Assembly: GCA_028288405.1 (NCBI GenBank) | Contig: JAQBNS010000001.1 | Coordinates: forward strand, 1 to 51,373 | Length of the DNA stretch: 51,373 bases | Source: Chitinophagaceae bacterium | GTDB lineage: Bacteria; Bacteroidota; Bacteroidia; Cytophagales; Cytophagaceae | Direction of reading: 5' to 3' | Shown here: piece by piece, positions 7,537 to 16,503 of the stretch | Position numbering within the stretch: the stretch's first letter is position 1 | How the letters are laid out: every line of letters begins with the position of its first letter | The notes under the pieces: model-generated | The model's database searches: none | Told to the model about the DNA's origin: nothing | What the model saw: the letters and a program-made list of their open reading frames with translations, nothing else | Program-made: the position numbers and the translations under genes

Positions 7537-8259
7537 CTAACCAAATAGATTGTACTTTATAATACAGTAAATCGCCCACACCCCATCCTTCCAATTGATC
7601 TTCTTTCCTTCTTCGTACGTTCTGCCGTAATAGGAAATACCCACTTCATATAGTCGAACGTTTTTAATGCGTGAAATTTTTGCCGTCACTTCCGGTTCGA
7701 AACCAAAACGTTTTTCTTTGAGTACCAACGACTGAATCATCTTCGTATCAAACAACTTGTAGCAGGTTTCCATGTCTGTCAGGTTGAGGTTGGTGAGCAG
7801 GTTGGAAAGAAAAGTCAAAAATTTATTTCCAATGGTATGCCAGAAAAATAAAATACGGTGCGGGTTGCTTCCTGTGAAACGGGAGCCATACACCACATCG
7901 GCAAACCCTTCTACTACCGGTTTGAGTAAGTCGTTGTACTCTCTTGGATCATATTCCAGATCTGCATCCTGAATGATCAGGTATTCTCCTGTGGCCTGTT
8001 GAATGCCGGTGTGTAAAGCAGCTCCTTTACCTTGGTTAACTGAGTGTGAAATCAATTTAATTTTCATCTCCTCATTGCGCTTCATATAACCATGAATCAC
8101 TTGTAACGTATCATCTGTGGAACAATCGTTTATTACTACTACTTCCTTTTGAATACCTGCAATCAATTGTATATTCTTTACTTTATCCAATATTATATGA
8201 ACGGTTAATGCTTCATTAAAAACGGGGAGGATAATGGATAGCTTGCTGATTTGCGGCAT
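7537..8259 (-). CDS. Family 2 glycosyltransferase (polyprenyl-phosphate sugar transferase type)
   Basis: A 240-residue GT-A-fold enzyme. It opens with [19 protein letters not shown], has NDCSTDDT, a donor-binding [11 protein letters not shown] with the DxD-type acids, and YGSRF. The size and C-terminal pattern resemble dolichyl- or undecaprenyl-phosphate mannosyl/glucosyl transferases but without the C-terminal membrane helices. ATG at 8259 is chosen over an in-frame TTG at 8280. It is divergent from a GT-C-like membrane protein only 36 bases away, which fits making a lipid-linked sugar donor for that protein (inference). Confidence 0.85.
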   Translation of the reverse strand: MPQISKLSIILPVFNEALTVHIILDKVKNIQLIAGIQKEVVVINDCSTDDTLQVIHGYMKRNEEMKIKLISHSVNQGKGAALHTGIQQATGEYLIIQDADLEYDPREYNDLLKPVVEGFADVVYGSRFTGSNPHRILFFWHTIGNKFLTFLSNLLTNLNLTDMETCYKLFDTKMIQSLVLKEKRFGFEPEVTAKISRIKNVRLYEVGISYYGRTYEEGKKINWKDGVWAIYCIIKYNLFG

Positions 8260-8295
8260 ATAAAGTATCTTTAACCTCAATATAGTTTTTTAAAA

Positions 8296-10056
8296 ATGAT
8301 TACAAAAATGAAGAAGGTGTTTTCACATCCTGCTTTAGGCATTTTGCTTGCCTTGCTATTCTATACTTTTGTATTCATTATTTATACATACCCGCTTGTG
8401 AATGTTTTCTCCACACACGTAAGTGGTTATGAGGGCGGCGATTCCGCGCAATACCTTTGGAATATTTTCATTTTCCGCGATAACTTAGTCCATCAACAGC
8501 CGCTATTTTATACAAACTATATCTGCTATCCTTTAGGCACAGATCTTTTATTACATACCTATACACCGATAGTCAATGTGTTTGCCTTGCTGTTTAAAAA
8601 TCCTTACGTGGCTGTGAACGTAATGACTTATTTGCAATTTGTCTTATCAGGTATCGGAGCATATCTATTGAGTAAAAAACTAACGCAACATATAACGTGG
8701 TCTTTATTTACCGGTTTTATGTTTGCATTCGGCTCTTATAAAATGGCAAATTATGCTACACATCTTAATTTGATTCTTACTGCACCTATTCCCTTTTATA
8801 TCCTTTGTTTCATCAATACATTCCGTTTTTCTGAAACATCCCGTTTGCCTGTTCTATATTCTATTCCTTATTTACTTCTTTCAATAGTTTTGTTGATCTG
8901 TTCTTTTTTTAGCGATTATTACATCACGTATTATATCTTACTATTCAGCGGACTCTATCTTTGTTTCCCATACCTGCAACAATGGTTCTACTCACTGTCC
9001 GTCAAAATCCGGTGGATCACTGTTGTTGTATTTTTTTTATTGAGTCATATTATCATCAATCAACTGATGTTGTTTAATGTAGACTGCAATTCCGTTTTCT
9101 GGTGGCAACCAGATTTTCTGAGTTTTTTTATTCCTTCTTTTTTCTCTAACTTTTTTAATACCAGATCTTACTACACTTTATACAGTGGACCAGGCGCAAA
9201 AGCAGAAGTCGTTATATTCATGGGTTGGTTTTTCTCTCTGCTTGTTTTCTATAACATTTTCCTTTTCTTTAAACACAAGAAAAAAGCACTCCTACCCAAA
9301 CATCCGCAATTCGAATTTTATGTATTCGCCTCCTTGGTCTTTGTTATGATGACAACACCTGAAGCAAAACTATTCGACGAAGGTTATTTCTACTTACCAA
9401 GCGGCTTCGTTCATTTTATTCCTTTTATCAATAATATCCGCATTCCTGGACGCTGTGTACTCATGGTTTCACTTTTTCTTCCCATGGTTGTCGCTTTTTT
9501 GTGGATACATTATAAAAGTATATTACCTAAGTCTTTGTATACAGTAATACCATTCTTATGTCTTGCTGTTTCATTTTTTGAATTTTTACCTATGCCTTAT
9601 GCGATGCTCAACCGAAGCAAGCAGCAACCTGTCAATGAATGGTTGCAGCAAAAGCCGGGAAAAGTTATGATGACATTACCCTTGTTTGTATTAGACGGAA
9701 TGAAAGTGGTGGGCGTACCGCAAAAAGAACAATTGATGGATCAAATGGTGCATCAAAAAAAGATATTGGGGGGGTACGTCTCCCGACTTAAAGAAGACGT
9801 ATTTAGCCAATACGAGTCGGATAGCTTATGTCGTTGTATCTTTTACCTAGAAGCTCACCCAGAAGCTTCTTTACATGCTCTTGATAAAAAATATGTAACA
9901 ATTTTTCTAAACCGATTCAATTTGGATCTGATTCATATACCCGCTGTCTATGAAAAAAGCAACGTGCATTTATTCATCAAGAATAACTTCGCCCCTTATA
10001 TTTTATTCAAAGATAGTCTGAATGGAGACACAGTATATGGCATACATCATCTTTGA
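8296..10056 (+). CDS. Polytopic membrane protein, GT-C glycosyltransferase-like
   Basis: A 586-residue integral membrane protein with about ten or more hydrophobic helices. After the first helix comes THVSGYEGGDSAQYLWN, an acidic first extracytoplasmic loop of the kind seen in GT-C glycosyltransferases that use polyprenyl-phosphate sugars. The C-terminal ~150 residues are soluble (from about LNRSKQQPVNEWLQ). Acceptor is unknown. Start at 8296 or the next Met at 8308 are both possible. The 3' end overlaps the convergent gene by 10 bases. Neighbouring GT2 is a likely donor synthase. Confidence 0.7.
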   Translation: MITKMKKVFSHPALGILLALLFYTFVFIIYTYPLVNVFSTHVSGYEGGDSAQYLWNIFIFRDNLVHQQPLFYTNYICYPLGTDLLLHTYTPIVNVFALLFKNPYVAVNVMTYLQFVLSGIGAYLLSKKLTQHITWSLFTGFMFAFGSYKMANYATHLNLILTAPIPFYILCFINTFRFSETSRLPVLYSIPYLLLSIVLLICSFFSDYYITYYILLFSGLYLCFPYLQQWFYSLSVKIRWITVVVFFLLSHIIINQLMLFNVDCNSVFWWQPDFLSFFIPSFFSNFFNTRSYYTLYSGPGAKAEVVIFMGWFFSLLVFYNIFLFFKHKKKALLPKHPQFEFYVFASLVFVMMTTPEAKLFDEGYFYLPSGFVHFIPFINNIRIPGRCVLMVSLFLPMVVAFLWIHYKSILPKSLYTVIPFLCLAVSFFEFLPMPYAMLNRSKQQPVNEWLQQKPGKVMMTLPLFVLDGMKVVGVPQKEQLMDQMVHQKKILGGYVSRLKEDVFSQYESDSLCRCIFYLEAHPEASLHALDKKYVTIFLNRFNLDLIHIPAVYEKSNVHLFIKNNFAPYILFKDSLNGDTVYGIHHL

Positions 10057-10589
10057 TAACGAAAGGATTTAAGAATAGCGGTTTGCTCTGCTTCGTACTG
10101 CTCAAAATATTCCATTGGGAAATCAATCATTACCTGCGCCCCATGATTAAATTCTATGGTATGTAAGATATATAAATGGTGCTTTTGACCTACAACATCG
10201 ATGTATTCTGCATCATAACCAATAGTATAAGGCAAGGAAAAATTTCCATCCGTATCTACAAAAGTTTTCTTGAGCTTGAATCCGTTTTGTTTTTGGAAAA
10301 ACTGCAAGCCCTTGGTGGAATATTCGCGGATAGAGGTGCTCGGTTTAATGTGTTCTACTAAAACAGATAAGGTCGCCTGTGGTACTTTTTTTTTCTCCCC
10401 CAATTTACGTGTGTAGGTGTAAATGGTCGACTCCGATTTGGTTTGCTTGATCTGAGCGCTGCTCCATTCCGGTTGTCGCAATTCAAATTTGATGTGAATG
10501 TCTTCCAGATTTTCGGTACGCAAACTGTCCTGCGCCTTTACAGAAAAAACAATACCGATACACATAAAAATAAAGTGGATACATTTCAT
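10047..10589 (-). CDS. Secreted hypothetical protein in the deiminase operon
   Basis: A 180-residue exported protein: signal peptide MKCIHFIFMCIGIVFSVKAQ, then a soluble domain with no motif I recognise. ATG at 10589 overlaps the upstream deiminase stop as ATGA, so it is translationally coupled and third in a three-gene operon. The mature part is basic and rich in Lys, Gln and aromatic residues. Function cannot be assigned. Confidence 0.6.
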   Translation of the reverse strand: MKCIHFIFMCIGIVFSVKAQDSLRTENLEDIHIKFELRQPEWSSAQIKQTKSESTIYTYTRKLGEKKKVPQATLSVLVEHIKPSTSIREYSTKGLQFFQKQNGFKLKKTFVDTDGNFSLPYTIGYDAEYIDVVGQKHHLYILHTIEFNHGAQVMIDFPMEYFEQYEAEQTAILKSFRYQR

Positions 10590-11815
10590 GCGCGTTCTAA
10601 AGGAAAAGTAAGACAATGCGGACCACCGCGAGCTCTGGACAATTCACTGCTCTTGAGTGTAATGATTGTTTTTTCTAAGGACTGAAGCGGTGTTCCGGCT
10701 TTCAATAACGCATTGGCTTCAATCGTTTGATAACCTCTCTTCGTGAAAGCTTCGAGTGTCTTTTCATTGCGGTCATAACCTATGATCACACCCGGCTTTA
10801 AGGCAAAGAAATTGCAACCGTCTGTCCACTGCTCTCTTTGATCAAATGGATATACACCATCTCCGCAAGGAATCAATTCCAGTTGAGGAAGGAAGTGAGC
10901 CGTAAAGTCATGAAAACTTTTAAATCGCAGCTCCTTATCTTCTTTCAATGAAATGGTTTTGACAGGCACGGTGTCTTTATCATTCAGTAAAGGCTGATAT
11001 GCTACCGCTTCGTTATGATTGGTAAATGTAAATACCGTATCCCAATGCATGCAATAACGTGAAGCCGGTAAATAAGCTACTGACAAATATTCGATGTTAT
11101 GGCTTTGCTCCGCTAACTTTTGTTTGATGCGTGCAATACCTCTTTCGTTGGTGCGCTCCGAACTGCCGATCAATAAATGATTCGGGCTGATCATCATGAT
11201 GTCTCCGCCTTCCAGTTGTGGCTTGGCATCAGGCATGGATAAAAAGCGAATCAATTCCTCTAAATTATCCGCAGGCGACAGGATCAATCCTTTAGTCGAC
11301 CAGGCACTGAACTCGGGATGGTAATGAAATACAAACCAGGTAATCAAACTTTCTCTTGCTCTGGCTTTTTTAGCTGCCGTAGCATGAATCAAAAAAGGTC
11401 CGGCAACACTTCCGATGTCTCTGGTGAAAATCAAATTGGGAACAGGATACACGTGCTGCTCCAAGTTTCCTTCTATGCTGTATTGAGCCAGTTGCTGAGC
11501 ACTCAGATCCATCAGGAAAGAATGTTGATTGGCGATATGTTCTAATGCACAAAGTGCCCGGACAAACTGTTCCTTAATGTTGCGGTCTTCTAGTACATGG
11601 GTTAGCAACGACGCGATTTCCAGACAATGTAATTGTCCCACGAAATTTTCTATCAATGATTTCAGGGAGGCGTGCTCTTCCTGAATCTTAGGGAAGAACA
11701 CAATGTCTTCGTACAAAAAATCGGTGGCGAATTCCGGAGTCACCTTAGCGATACCCGGATCGGGAGAATGAATCACTATTTTTTTTAACGCTGCGATTTC
11801 CGAATAATTCCCCAT
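10586..11815 (-). CDS. Arginine deiminase family protein
   Basis: A 409-residue protein of the guanidino-modifying (arginine deiminase) superfamily. It has the arginine-binding LIFTRDIGSVAG, LEGGDIMMI, the catalytic-His region HWDTVFTFT, and the C-terminal RGGPHC with nucleophile Cys401. These are the ADI landmarks (FTRD, EGGD, H.DTVF, GGP.C). ADI converts arginine to citrulline and ammonia. No ornithine carbamoyltransferase or carbamate kinase is nearby, so an energy-yielding ADI pathway is not indicated here. It follows a second superfamily member by nine bases. Confidence 0.8.
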   Translation of the reverse strand: MGNYSEIAALKKIVIHSPDPGIAKVTPEFATDFLYEDIVFFPKIQEEHASLKSLIENFVGQLHCLEIASLLTHVLEDRNIKEQFVRALCALEHIANQHSFLMDLSAQQLAQYSIEGNLEQHVYPVPNLIFTRDIGSVAGPFLIHATAAKKARARESLITWFVFHYHPEFSAWSTKGLILSPADNLEELIRFLSMPDAKPQLEGGDIMMISPNHLLIGSSERTNERGIARIKQKLAEQSHNIEYLSVAYLPASRYCMHWDTVFTFTNHNEAVAYQPLLNDKDTVPVKTISLKEDKELRFKSFHDFTAHFLPQLELIPCGDGVYPFDQREQWTDGCNFFALKPGVIIGYDRNEKTLEAFTKRGYQTIEANALLKAGTPLQSLEKTIITLKSSELSRARGGPHCLTFPLERA

Positions 11816-11824
11816 GAGTCAAAC

Positions 11825-12703
11825 TTAGTAATACATCATCTTTAAACAAAATACACTTCCTCCCGATTTGATGTATTCCGATGTATCGATAGCCACTACC
11901 TCTACATGGAGTTGTTTTAAAATAGTTTCGGTTTGTGTATTCCCTTCTTGTATAATGGCCGTCTTCTTGTGTTCATTGGCAATGATATGCATGTTCAAAG
12001 CAAAACCATGAGCCGCTTCTTTTTCCGGTACCTCTATACAATGTGTAAAAAGCTGTTTCAGTTTTTCATTGCTTTCTCCTGAAAAAGCAGTGGGGGTATA
12101 CAACACCGTATCTTTATCTAAGATGGTGATGCACGTATCCAGGTGATAGAAATTAGGGTTCACCAATTCCAGTGGTATGATTTCGTAATCCGTCAATAGC
12201 TCCAGATGGCCAATGGTTTGAAAAGCTGTTCTGAACCCGTGACCACAAAGGCAACGGTATTGTCCCGGAATTTTCAACAGATCACCCATTCCTTCAAACA
12301 ACAGCTCTTTGGGCAGGTGCAGGATTTCATATTCTTCATTTTCAAAAAACTGCCGGTAATGCACTACTTCCTTTTGCCTGTTGGGGTGCTTCATATTACT
12401 GATAATCACCTTTTTTTGTCCGCCATGATCTAAAAACGGGAAAGTCTGATTAGCGGCAAACACCATATCTTCCAATCCTTCCACTCCCGGTAAAATAGAT
12501 ACCTGAGAAAGACCGCCTTCCATGGAAATTTTTTTATATTCAAAAACTAATTTCTCCCATTGCAAAAGCGCTTTTGCCCTATCAATATTGCCCTTTTGCC
12601 CTTGCATGTGTACGTTTTTCTCGTCAATGACTTCAAACCATTGAGGATGACAGAGTAATACTTTGTGTGCATCGGGAGACAAAATCGATGGTTTTGTTAA
12701 CAT
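11825..12703 (-). CDS. Amidinotransferase/DDAH-like hydrolase
   Basis: A 292-residue guanidino-modifying enzyme homolog related to dimethylarginine dimethylaminohydrolase. GLEDMVFAANQTF, FEGMGDLL, the His region NPNFYHLDTCITIL and the C-terminal SGGSVFC with candidate nucleophile Cys286 are in the expected order. Related Bacteroidota proteins have been annotated as citrulline-related hydrolases (CtlX); which guanidino or ureido substrate is used here is unknown. It is the first gene of the operon, with about 120 bases to the divergent SRPBCC gene. Confidence 0.75.
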   Translation of the reverse strand: MLTKPSILSPDAHKVLLCHPQWFEVIDEKNVHMQGQKGNIDRAKALLQWEKLVFEYKKISMEGGLSQVSILPGVEGLEDMVFAANQTFPFLDHGGQKKVIISNMKHPNRQKEVVHYRQFFENEEYEILHLPKELLFEGMGDLLKIPGQYRCLCGHGFRTAFQTIGHLELLTDYEIIPLELVNPNFYHLDTCITILDKDTVLYTPTAFSGESNEKLKQLFTHCIEVPEKEAAHGFALNMHIIANEHKKTAIIQEGNTQTETILKQLHVEVVAIDTSEYIKSGGSVFCLKMMYY

Positions 12704-12824
12704 ATTTTGTATTTTTATAAGACTATTTTGAATTATTTCGAAAAAGAAAATATTCTATGTAACCTTTATCACCAATAAACGGTAAAGTTCACATGTTGTT
12801 AATGAAAATTGATAGTTTATTTTA

Positions 12825-13352
12825 ATGAGGAGACTAAGGAACGGGTTGTTGCTATTGTTGTTTGCACTGGTAGTGTTATCTATCATTGGTCTTGCATTGC
12901 CTCCAACTTTTAAAGTAACAAGGACCATGCGAATCAATAACAGTGCTGCGGGTATCTATCCATACCTCAACACGATTGATCGTTGGCCTGAGTGGACCAT
13001 CCTCAACAAAAGCAAAGACGCTACCATTTTGTATAGTTTCAGTGGACCTGAGAGAGGTATCGGTGGAACCATGACTTTTGACGGCGAGAAGTTGGGCAAT
13101 GGTAAAATCACCATCACGGATAGTGAGAGAGATCATTCGTTAAATTTTGAATTGAAACTCAACGAAGAACAAGTCACCATTCATGGAGTCATTCTTTTAG
13201 AACCTAAATCATCCGGTACTGAGGTCAGTATTATGATGGAAGGAGATGTAGGCTTCCATTTGGTCAATCGTTATGTTATTTTGATGATGGATCAGGTCAT
13301 TGGTCCTATCCTGGATGAAAATCTTCAAAACCTTCAGAACCTCTCTGAATAA
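12825..13352 (+). CDS. Membrane-anchored SRPBCC (START-like) family protein
   Basis: A 175-residue protein with an N-terminal hydrophobic anchor (residues 6-26) followed by a polyketide-cyclase/START-like fold. The signature region is FKVTRTMRINNSAAGIYPYLNTIDRWPEWTIL, with the usual aromatic W-P-E-W turn. The family binds hydrophobic ligands; none is indicated by the neighbours. It stands alone between divergent and co-directional genes. Confidence 0.75.
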   Translation: MRRLRNGLLLLLFALVVLSIIGLALPPTFKVTRTMRINNSAAGIYPYLNTIDRWPEWTILNKSKDATILYSFSGPERGIGGTMTFDGEKLGNGKITITDSERDHSLNFELKLNEEQVTIHGVILLEPKSSGTEVSIMMEGDVGFHLVNRYVILMMDQVIGPILDENLQNLQNLSE

Positions 13353-13591
13353 ATCCTTTTCCCAACACTTTTCTTTTCAGGAACTTTTAGCCCCGGCTTT
13401 GCCTTATAACCAAGAGCAAAGGAAATGAAAGCGTTTTTTTCAGACGGATTCTCTGCCCTTCGCTCCAGACCATGATTCTATAATTGGACATTACACTATA
13501 CTTTAATCCTTTATGGATTTTAAAATAGTAATGATTCATAAGATTTGAATGATACTTTATGGTCTAAAGAGTAATATATGTTAAATCTAAT

Positions 13592-13599
13592 TATCTTTG
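13592..13599 (+). promoter_or_regulatory. Putative -7 element of prfA
   Basis: TATCTTTG, a TAnnTTTG match, 29 bases before the prfA ATG. No good -33 partner. The 275-base gap upstream (13353-13627) holds nothing else I can support. Confidence 0.4.
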
Positions 13600-13627
13600 C
13601 AGTCCACATCGATTGACCCCTACCGCT

Positions 13628-14707
13628 ATGCTTGATAAGCTGGAAGCCATAAAAAACAGATTTGACGAAGTATCCGAAGCACTTGTTTCTCCGGATGTCA
13701 TGTCTGACATGAAAAAATATACCTCTCTGAATAAAGAATACAAAGAGCTGAATAGAATTGTCGTTAAATACTTGGAGTACAAAAATCTTCTGGACAATAT
13801 CGAAAGCTCTAAAAAAGTGTTGGCAACTGAAAAAGACCAGGACTTCCGTGAGATGGCCAAAGAAGAATTGGAATTGTTGAACCCTCAGAAAGAGGTCATG
13901 GAAGAGGAGATCAAACAGTTGTTGATCCCTAAAGATCCGAATGACAGCAAGAACATCATCATAGAAGTACGCGCAGGAGCAGGCGGAGACGAAGCCGCTA
14001 TTTTTGCAGGAGACGTATTCAGGATGTACCAACGTTTTGCCGAAAGACAAAACTGGAAAATGGACATCATCGATTATACAGAAGGTTCTTCCGGCGGATA
14101 CAAAGAAGTCATTGCCAACGTGGCAGGTGACGACGTGTACGGCAAAATGAAATACGAATCAGGTGTACACCGTGTACAACGTGTACCCAATACAGAAACA
14201 CAGGGTCGTGTGCACACTTCAGCAGCCAGCGTAGCCGTATTGCCTGAGATGGATGAAGTGGAAGTAGAAATTGATCTGAACGATGTGCGTAAAGATACGT
14301 TCTGTTCTTCAGGACCTGGTGGACAATCGGTAAACACTACTTACTCTGCGATTCGTTTAACACATATTCCTTCCGGTTTAGTGGTGCAATGTCAGGATGA
14401 AAAGTCTCAGATCAAAAACTTTGACAAAGCCTTGAAAGTATTGCGTTCACGCTTGTATGAATTGGAATTGAAAAAGCACAATGAGACAGTAGGCGCACAA
14501 CGTCGTGAGATGGTGGGATCAGGAGATCGTTCGGATAAAATCAGAACCTACAATTACCCGCAAGGCCGTGTTACCGATCACCGCATCGGTTATACCGTGT
14601 ACAACTTACCGGTCGTGATGGATGGAGCATTGAACAATTTTATTGAAGAACTTCGTTTGGCAGAAAATGCACAACGTCTGCAAGAAGGAGTAAAAGAAGA
14701 GAGTTAA
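13628..14707 (+). CDS. prfA: Peptide chain release factor 1
   Basis: A 359-residue class I release factor for UAA and UAG codons. The codon-recognition PxT tripeptide appears as PNT in RVQRVPNTETQGR (residues 187-189), which marks it as RF1 and not RF2. The catalytic GGQ is in SSGPGGQSVNTT (231-233). Full family length with N-terminal coiled segment. ATG at 13628 gives the usual MLDKLEAI start. A perfect terminator follows. Confidence 0.95.
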   Translation: MLDKLEAIKNRFDEVSEALVSPDVMSDMKKYTSLNKEYKELNRIVVKYLEYKNLLDNIESSKKVLATEKDQDFREMAKEELELLNPQKEVMEEEIKQLLIPKDPNDSKNIIIEVRAGAGGDEAAIFAGDVFRMYQRFAERQNWKMDIIDYTEGSSGGYKEVIANVAGDDVYGKMKYESGVHRVQRVPNTETQGRVHTSAASVAVLPEMDEVEVEIDLNDVRKDTFCSSGPGGQSVNTTYSAIRLTHIPSGLVVQCQDEKSQIKNFDKALKVLRSRLYELELKKHNETVGAQRREMVGSGDRSDKIRTYNYPQGRVTDHRIGYTVYNLPVVMDGALNNFIEELRLAENAQRLQEGVKEES

Positions 14708-14732
14708 GAAGATTAAAGATTAGCTTTATTTG

Positions 14733-14780
14733 AAATAGCTTGTTTAATGTGATTGCTACATTAAACAAGCTATTTTTTTA
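14733..14780 (+). terminator. Intrinsic terminator of prfA
   Basis: Perfect 18-bp stem: 14733-14750 (AAATAGCTTGTTTAATGT) with 14758-14775, 7-base loop, followed by T residues. Confidence 0.9.
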
Positions 14781-15069
14781 ACGATTACTTGGGCGTTCCC
14801 TTCAGGCCAGGCTTTCACCACTCTCCCGCTAATTAGGCGGCAATCCCTTAACACGAATCGTTTAGTACAAAGCGCAGTGCGGCGGGCGTCCAGGAAAAGA
14901 TTGGAGAAGACATTCTTGCGAATTAACTACGTGCACTATAAAGATCCAACAGGTCTTCTCCAATTGCTTTTGGTGGCGCCTTTTTCTTTTGTTTCTTTTC
15001 TTTTGGGCGAGCAAAAGAAAAAGGATAGCAGAAAAAATCCATTAATCCTTTACAAAACACTTTGGCTAC

Positions 15070-15108
15070 AAAAAAGCCATTCCGCTAATTGAGGTATGGC
15101 TTTTTTAT
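15070..15108. terminator. Bidirectional terminator between convergent genes
   Basis: AAAAAAGCCAT (15070-15080) pairs with ATGGCTTTTTT (15096-15106). It lies 15 bases beyond the stop of the minus-strand lipoprotein and can end that transcript. Confidence 0.75.
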
Positions 15109-15122
15109 TTGATGACCGAAGA

Positions 15123-15488
15123 TTAATCCGTCGCTTTCTCCCACTCTTCTTTTGTTTTTTCTTTTGCTTTGTGGGCTTCATGCTTTGCTTTCGCTTTGTC
15201 TTCTTTCCATTCTTCCTTGACTTCAGCCTTGGTCTCTTTTAATTCCGCCTTTGTTTTATCCGCGGCTTCCTGCACACCTTCTTCTGTTTTATCGGCTGCG
15301 TCTTTTATGTCTTGTTTGGTTTCCTCGACACCTTCTTTCATCTCTGCTTTCAATTCTCTTGCTTCCCGATGAATCTTAGCAGTGTCCGCTTTTACTTCTT
15401 CTCTGTATTGAGTTTCCTGCTTTGTTGAACAATACATCAAAGCTGTAGCAATAGAGGAGCAGATAACAATGGCAACGATCTTTTTCAT
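15123..15488 (-). CDS. Charged, coiled-coil/LEA-like small lipoprotein
   Basis: A 121-residue predicted lipoprotein. The signal peptide starts MKKIVAIVICSS and ends at a lipobox-like ALMYC with Cys20. The mature part is almost entirely Lys, Glu and Ala in an amphipathic helical repeat (KTEEGVQEAADKTKAELKE and similar), like apolipoprotein- or LEA-type proteins found in stress or envelope roles. ATG at 15488 is chosen over an upstream one because it begins the signal peptide. Function unknown. Confidence 0.7.
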   Translation of the reverse strand: MKKIVAIVICSSIATALMYCSTKQETQYREEVKADTAKIHREARELKAEMKEGVEETKQDIKDAADKTEEGVQEAADKTKAELKETKAEVKEEWKEDKAKAKHEAHKAKEKTKEEWEKATD

Positions 15489-15710
15489 AATAAATGATTT
15501 AATGTGATACATGTTGGGGACTATACTTTCCCAAAAACAAAAAACTGACCATCTTTTACTTTTCTTTATTTTTAAGCCTTTGGAAGCATTTCTCTATTTT
15601 ATTGTAGAACAACATCTTATCAACAGCTGGGAAAAAACTCCTCGTTGTGAGAATCCTGTTGAGGTTCTGGTATAAATGCTTGTTCCAACCAAAATACCCT
15701 CGAGAAGGTA

Positions 15711-15741
15711 TTGGATCTAGCCTATTAAAGCTATACTTTTG
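15711..15741 (+). promoter_or_regulatory. Promoter of the response regulator gene
   Basis: TTGG (15711-15714), a 19-base spacer and TACTTTTG (15734-15741) match the Bacteroidota -33/-7 pattern. Expected start of transcription falls inside the adjacent palindrome (15742-15758). Confidence 0.6.
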
Positions 15742-15758
15742 TTTAGAATCATTCTAAA
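15742..15758. promoter_or_regulatory. Fur-box-like operator, copy 1
   Basis: Perfect 8-1-8 palindrome TTTAGAAT-C-ATTCTAAA directly after the -7 element and seven bases before the GTG start. Its centre fits the 7-1-7 arrangement of Fur-family sites (consensus TGATAATnATTATCA). A near-identical copy precedes the next gene. Confidence 0.65.
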
Positions 15759-15764
15759 TAAATT

Positions 15765-16421
15765 GTGCAATCGCTCAAAACAACTGTCTTACTGGCCGAT
15801 AATCATCTTCTAATCAGAGAGGGATTAAAATCTGTGCTGGCATCAGACCGCAGTTTTAACGTGGTTGGTGAAGCCTCCGATAGCCATGAATTGGCTTTAG
15901 AGGTCCGTCGTCACAAACCCGATTTAGTGATCATAGATTATTCACTCCCCGGTTTCTTTAGTCCGGAAGACATTAAAGTCGTTTATGGAATTTCTTCCGC
16001 CACGAATATATTAGTCATCACCACCAATCAAAATCAAAATGATATTTTGAAAGTATTGGAATACGGTGTCTCCAATTACATCTTGAAGTTATGCGACAAA
16101 GAAGAATTGATGGGAGCGATCTACGCGACGGTCAAGAAAGAAAAATTTGTTTGCAGCAAAGTCATCGATGCGATATTGAACAAACACTTTCCTCAGGAAG
16201 ACAGTTGCGAAGGCGTTTCACTCAGTCAACGCGAAGTGGAAATTGTAGAACTGATTTCCAAAGGCTTTACCAATAGTAGAATTGCAGAGAAACTTTTTTT
16301 AAGTGTGCATACCATCAGCACACACCGCAAGAACATTCTCAAAAAATTAGGCGTCAATAAATCTTCTGAACTCGTGATGTACGCTATCAAAACAGGCATC
16401 ATCGAATCTCCTTCCAATTGA
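15765..16421 (+). CDS. LuxR/NarL-type response regulator
   Basis: A 218-residue two-domain regulator. The receiver has the acidic Asp12, phosphoacceptor Asp58 (LVIIDYSLPG), Thr86/87 and Lys108. The C-terminal HTH reads LSQREVEIVELISKGFTNSRIAEKLF...VHTISTHRKNILKKL, as in NarL/LuxR proteins. The start is GTG at 15765; there is no usable ATG nearby. No histidine kinase lies in the window, so it is an orphan here. The Fur-like operator suggests iron control of the regulator itself, and its position in front of the heme-uptake genes suggests it may regulate them (inference). Confidence 0.85.
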   Translation: MQSLKTTVLLADNHLLIREGLKSVLASDRSFNVVGEASDSHELALEVRRHKPDLVIIDYSLPGFFSPEDIKVVYGISSATNILVITTNQNQNDILKVLEYGVSNYILKLCDKEELMGAIYATVKKEKFVCSKVIDAILNKHFPQEDSCEGVSLSQREVEIVELISKGFTNSRIAEKLFLSVHTISTHRKNILKKLGVNKSSELVMYAIKTGIIESPSN

Positions 16422-16503
16422 TACCTCAAAAGCGGTATCGCTTTTTACCCTCTCAGCTGTATTGATAGTTAAACATATAAAGGGGAAGTTTGCGCACATC
16501 AAA

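Larger units (their letters stand above)
14708..15122. other. Non-coding stretch with four stacked inverted repeats
   Basis: This 415-base gap between convergent genes holds the prfA terminator and three further inverted repeats. One has 12-bp arms (14899-14910 and 14952-14963, attggagaagac). One has 13-bp arms (14979-14991 and 15012-15024, cctttttcttttg). One is a terminator-like hairpin (15070-15106). The sequence around 14787-14890 resembles an interspersed GGGCGTTCCC...GGCTTT.CC repeat that I recall from other Bacteroidota intergenic regions. The 71-codon frame at 14877-15092 runs through these repeats and is not considered a gene. Confidence 0.6.

Noticed and set aside
10586-12703. A classical arginine deiminase (ADI) energy pathway
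   Set aside because: No ornithine carbamoyltransferase, carbamate kinase or arginine/ornithine antiporter gene is present in the window.
13353-13627. Gap before prfA searched for tRNA or riboswitch
   Set aside because: No cloverleaf or known aptamer pattern could be drawn; only a possible -7 element near its end.
13520-14050. A 176-codon open frame antisense to prfA
   Set aside because: Phe/His-rich sequence typical of the reverse of a coding strand; prfA is unmistakable.
14877-15092. A 71-codon open frame on the plus strand
   Set aside because: It runs through two inverted repeats and a terminator; composition follows the repeats and there is no start context.
15693-15712. Near-palindrome AATACC...GGTATT upstream of the response regulator
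   Set aside because: Short 6-bp arms overlapping the -33 element, not repeated before the co-regulated gene; could be chance.
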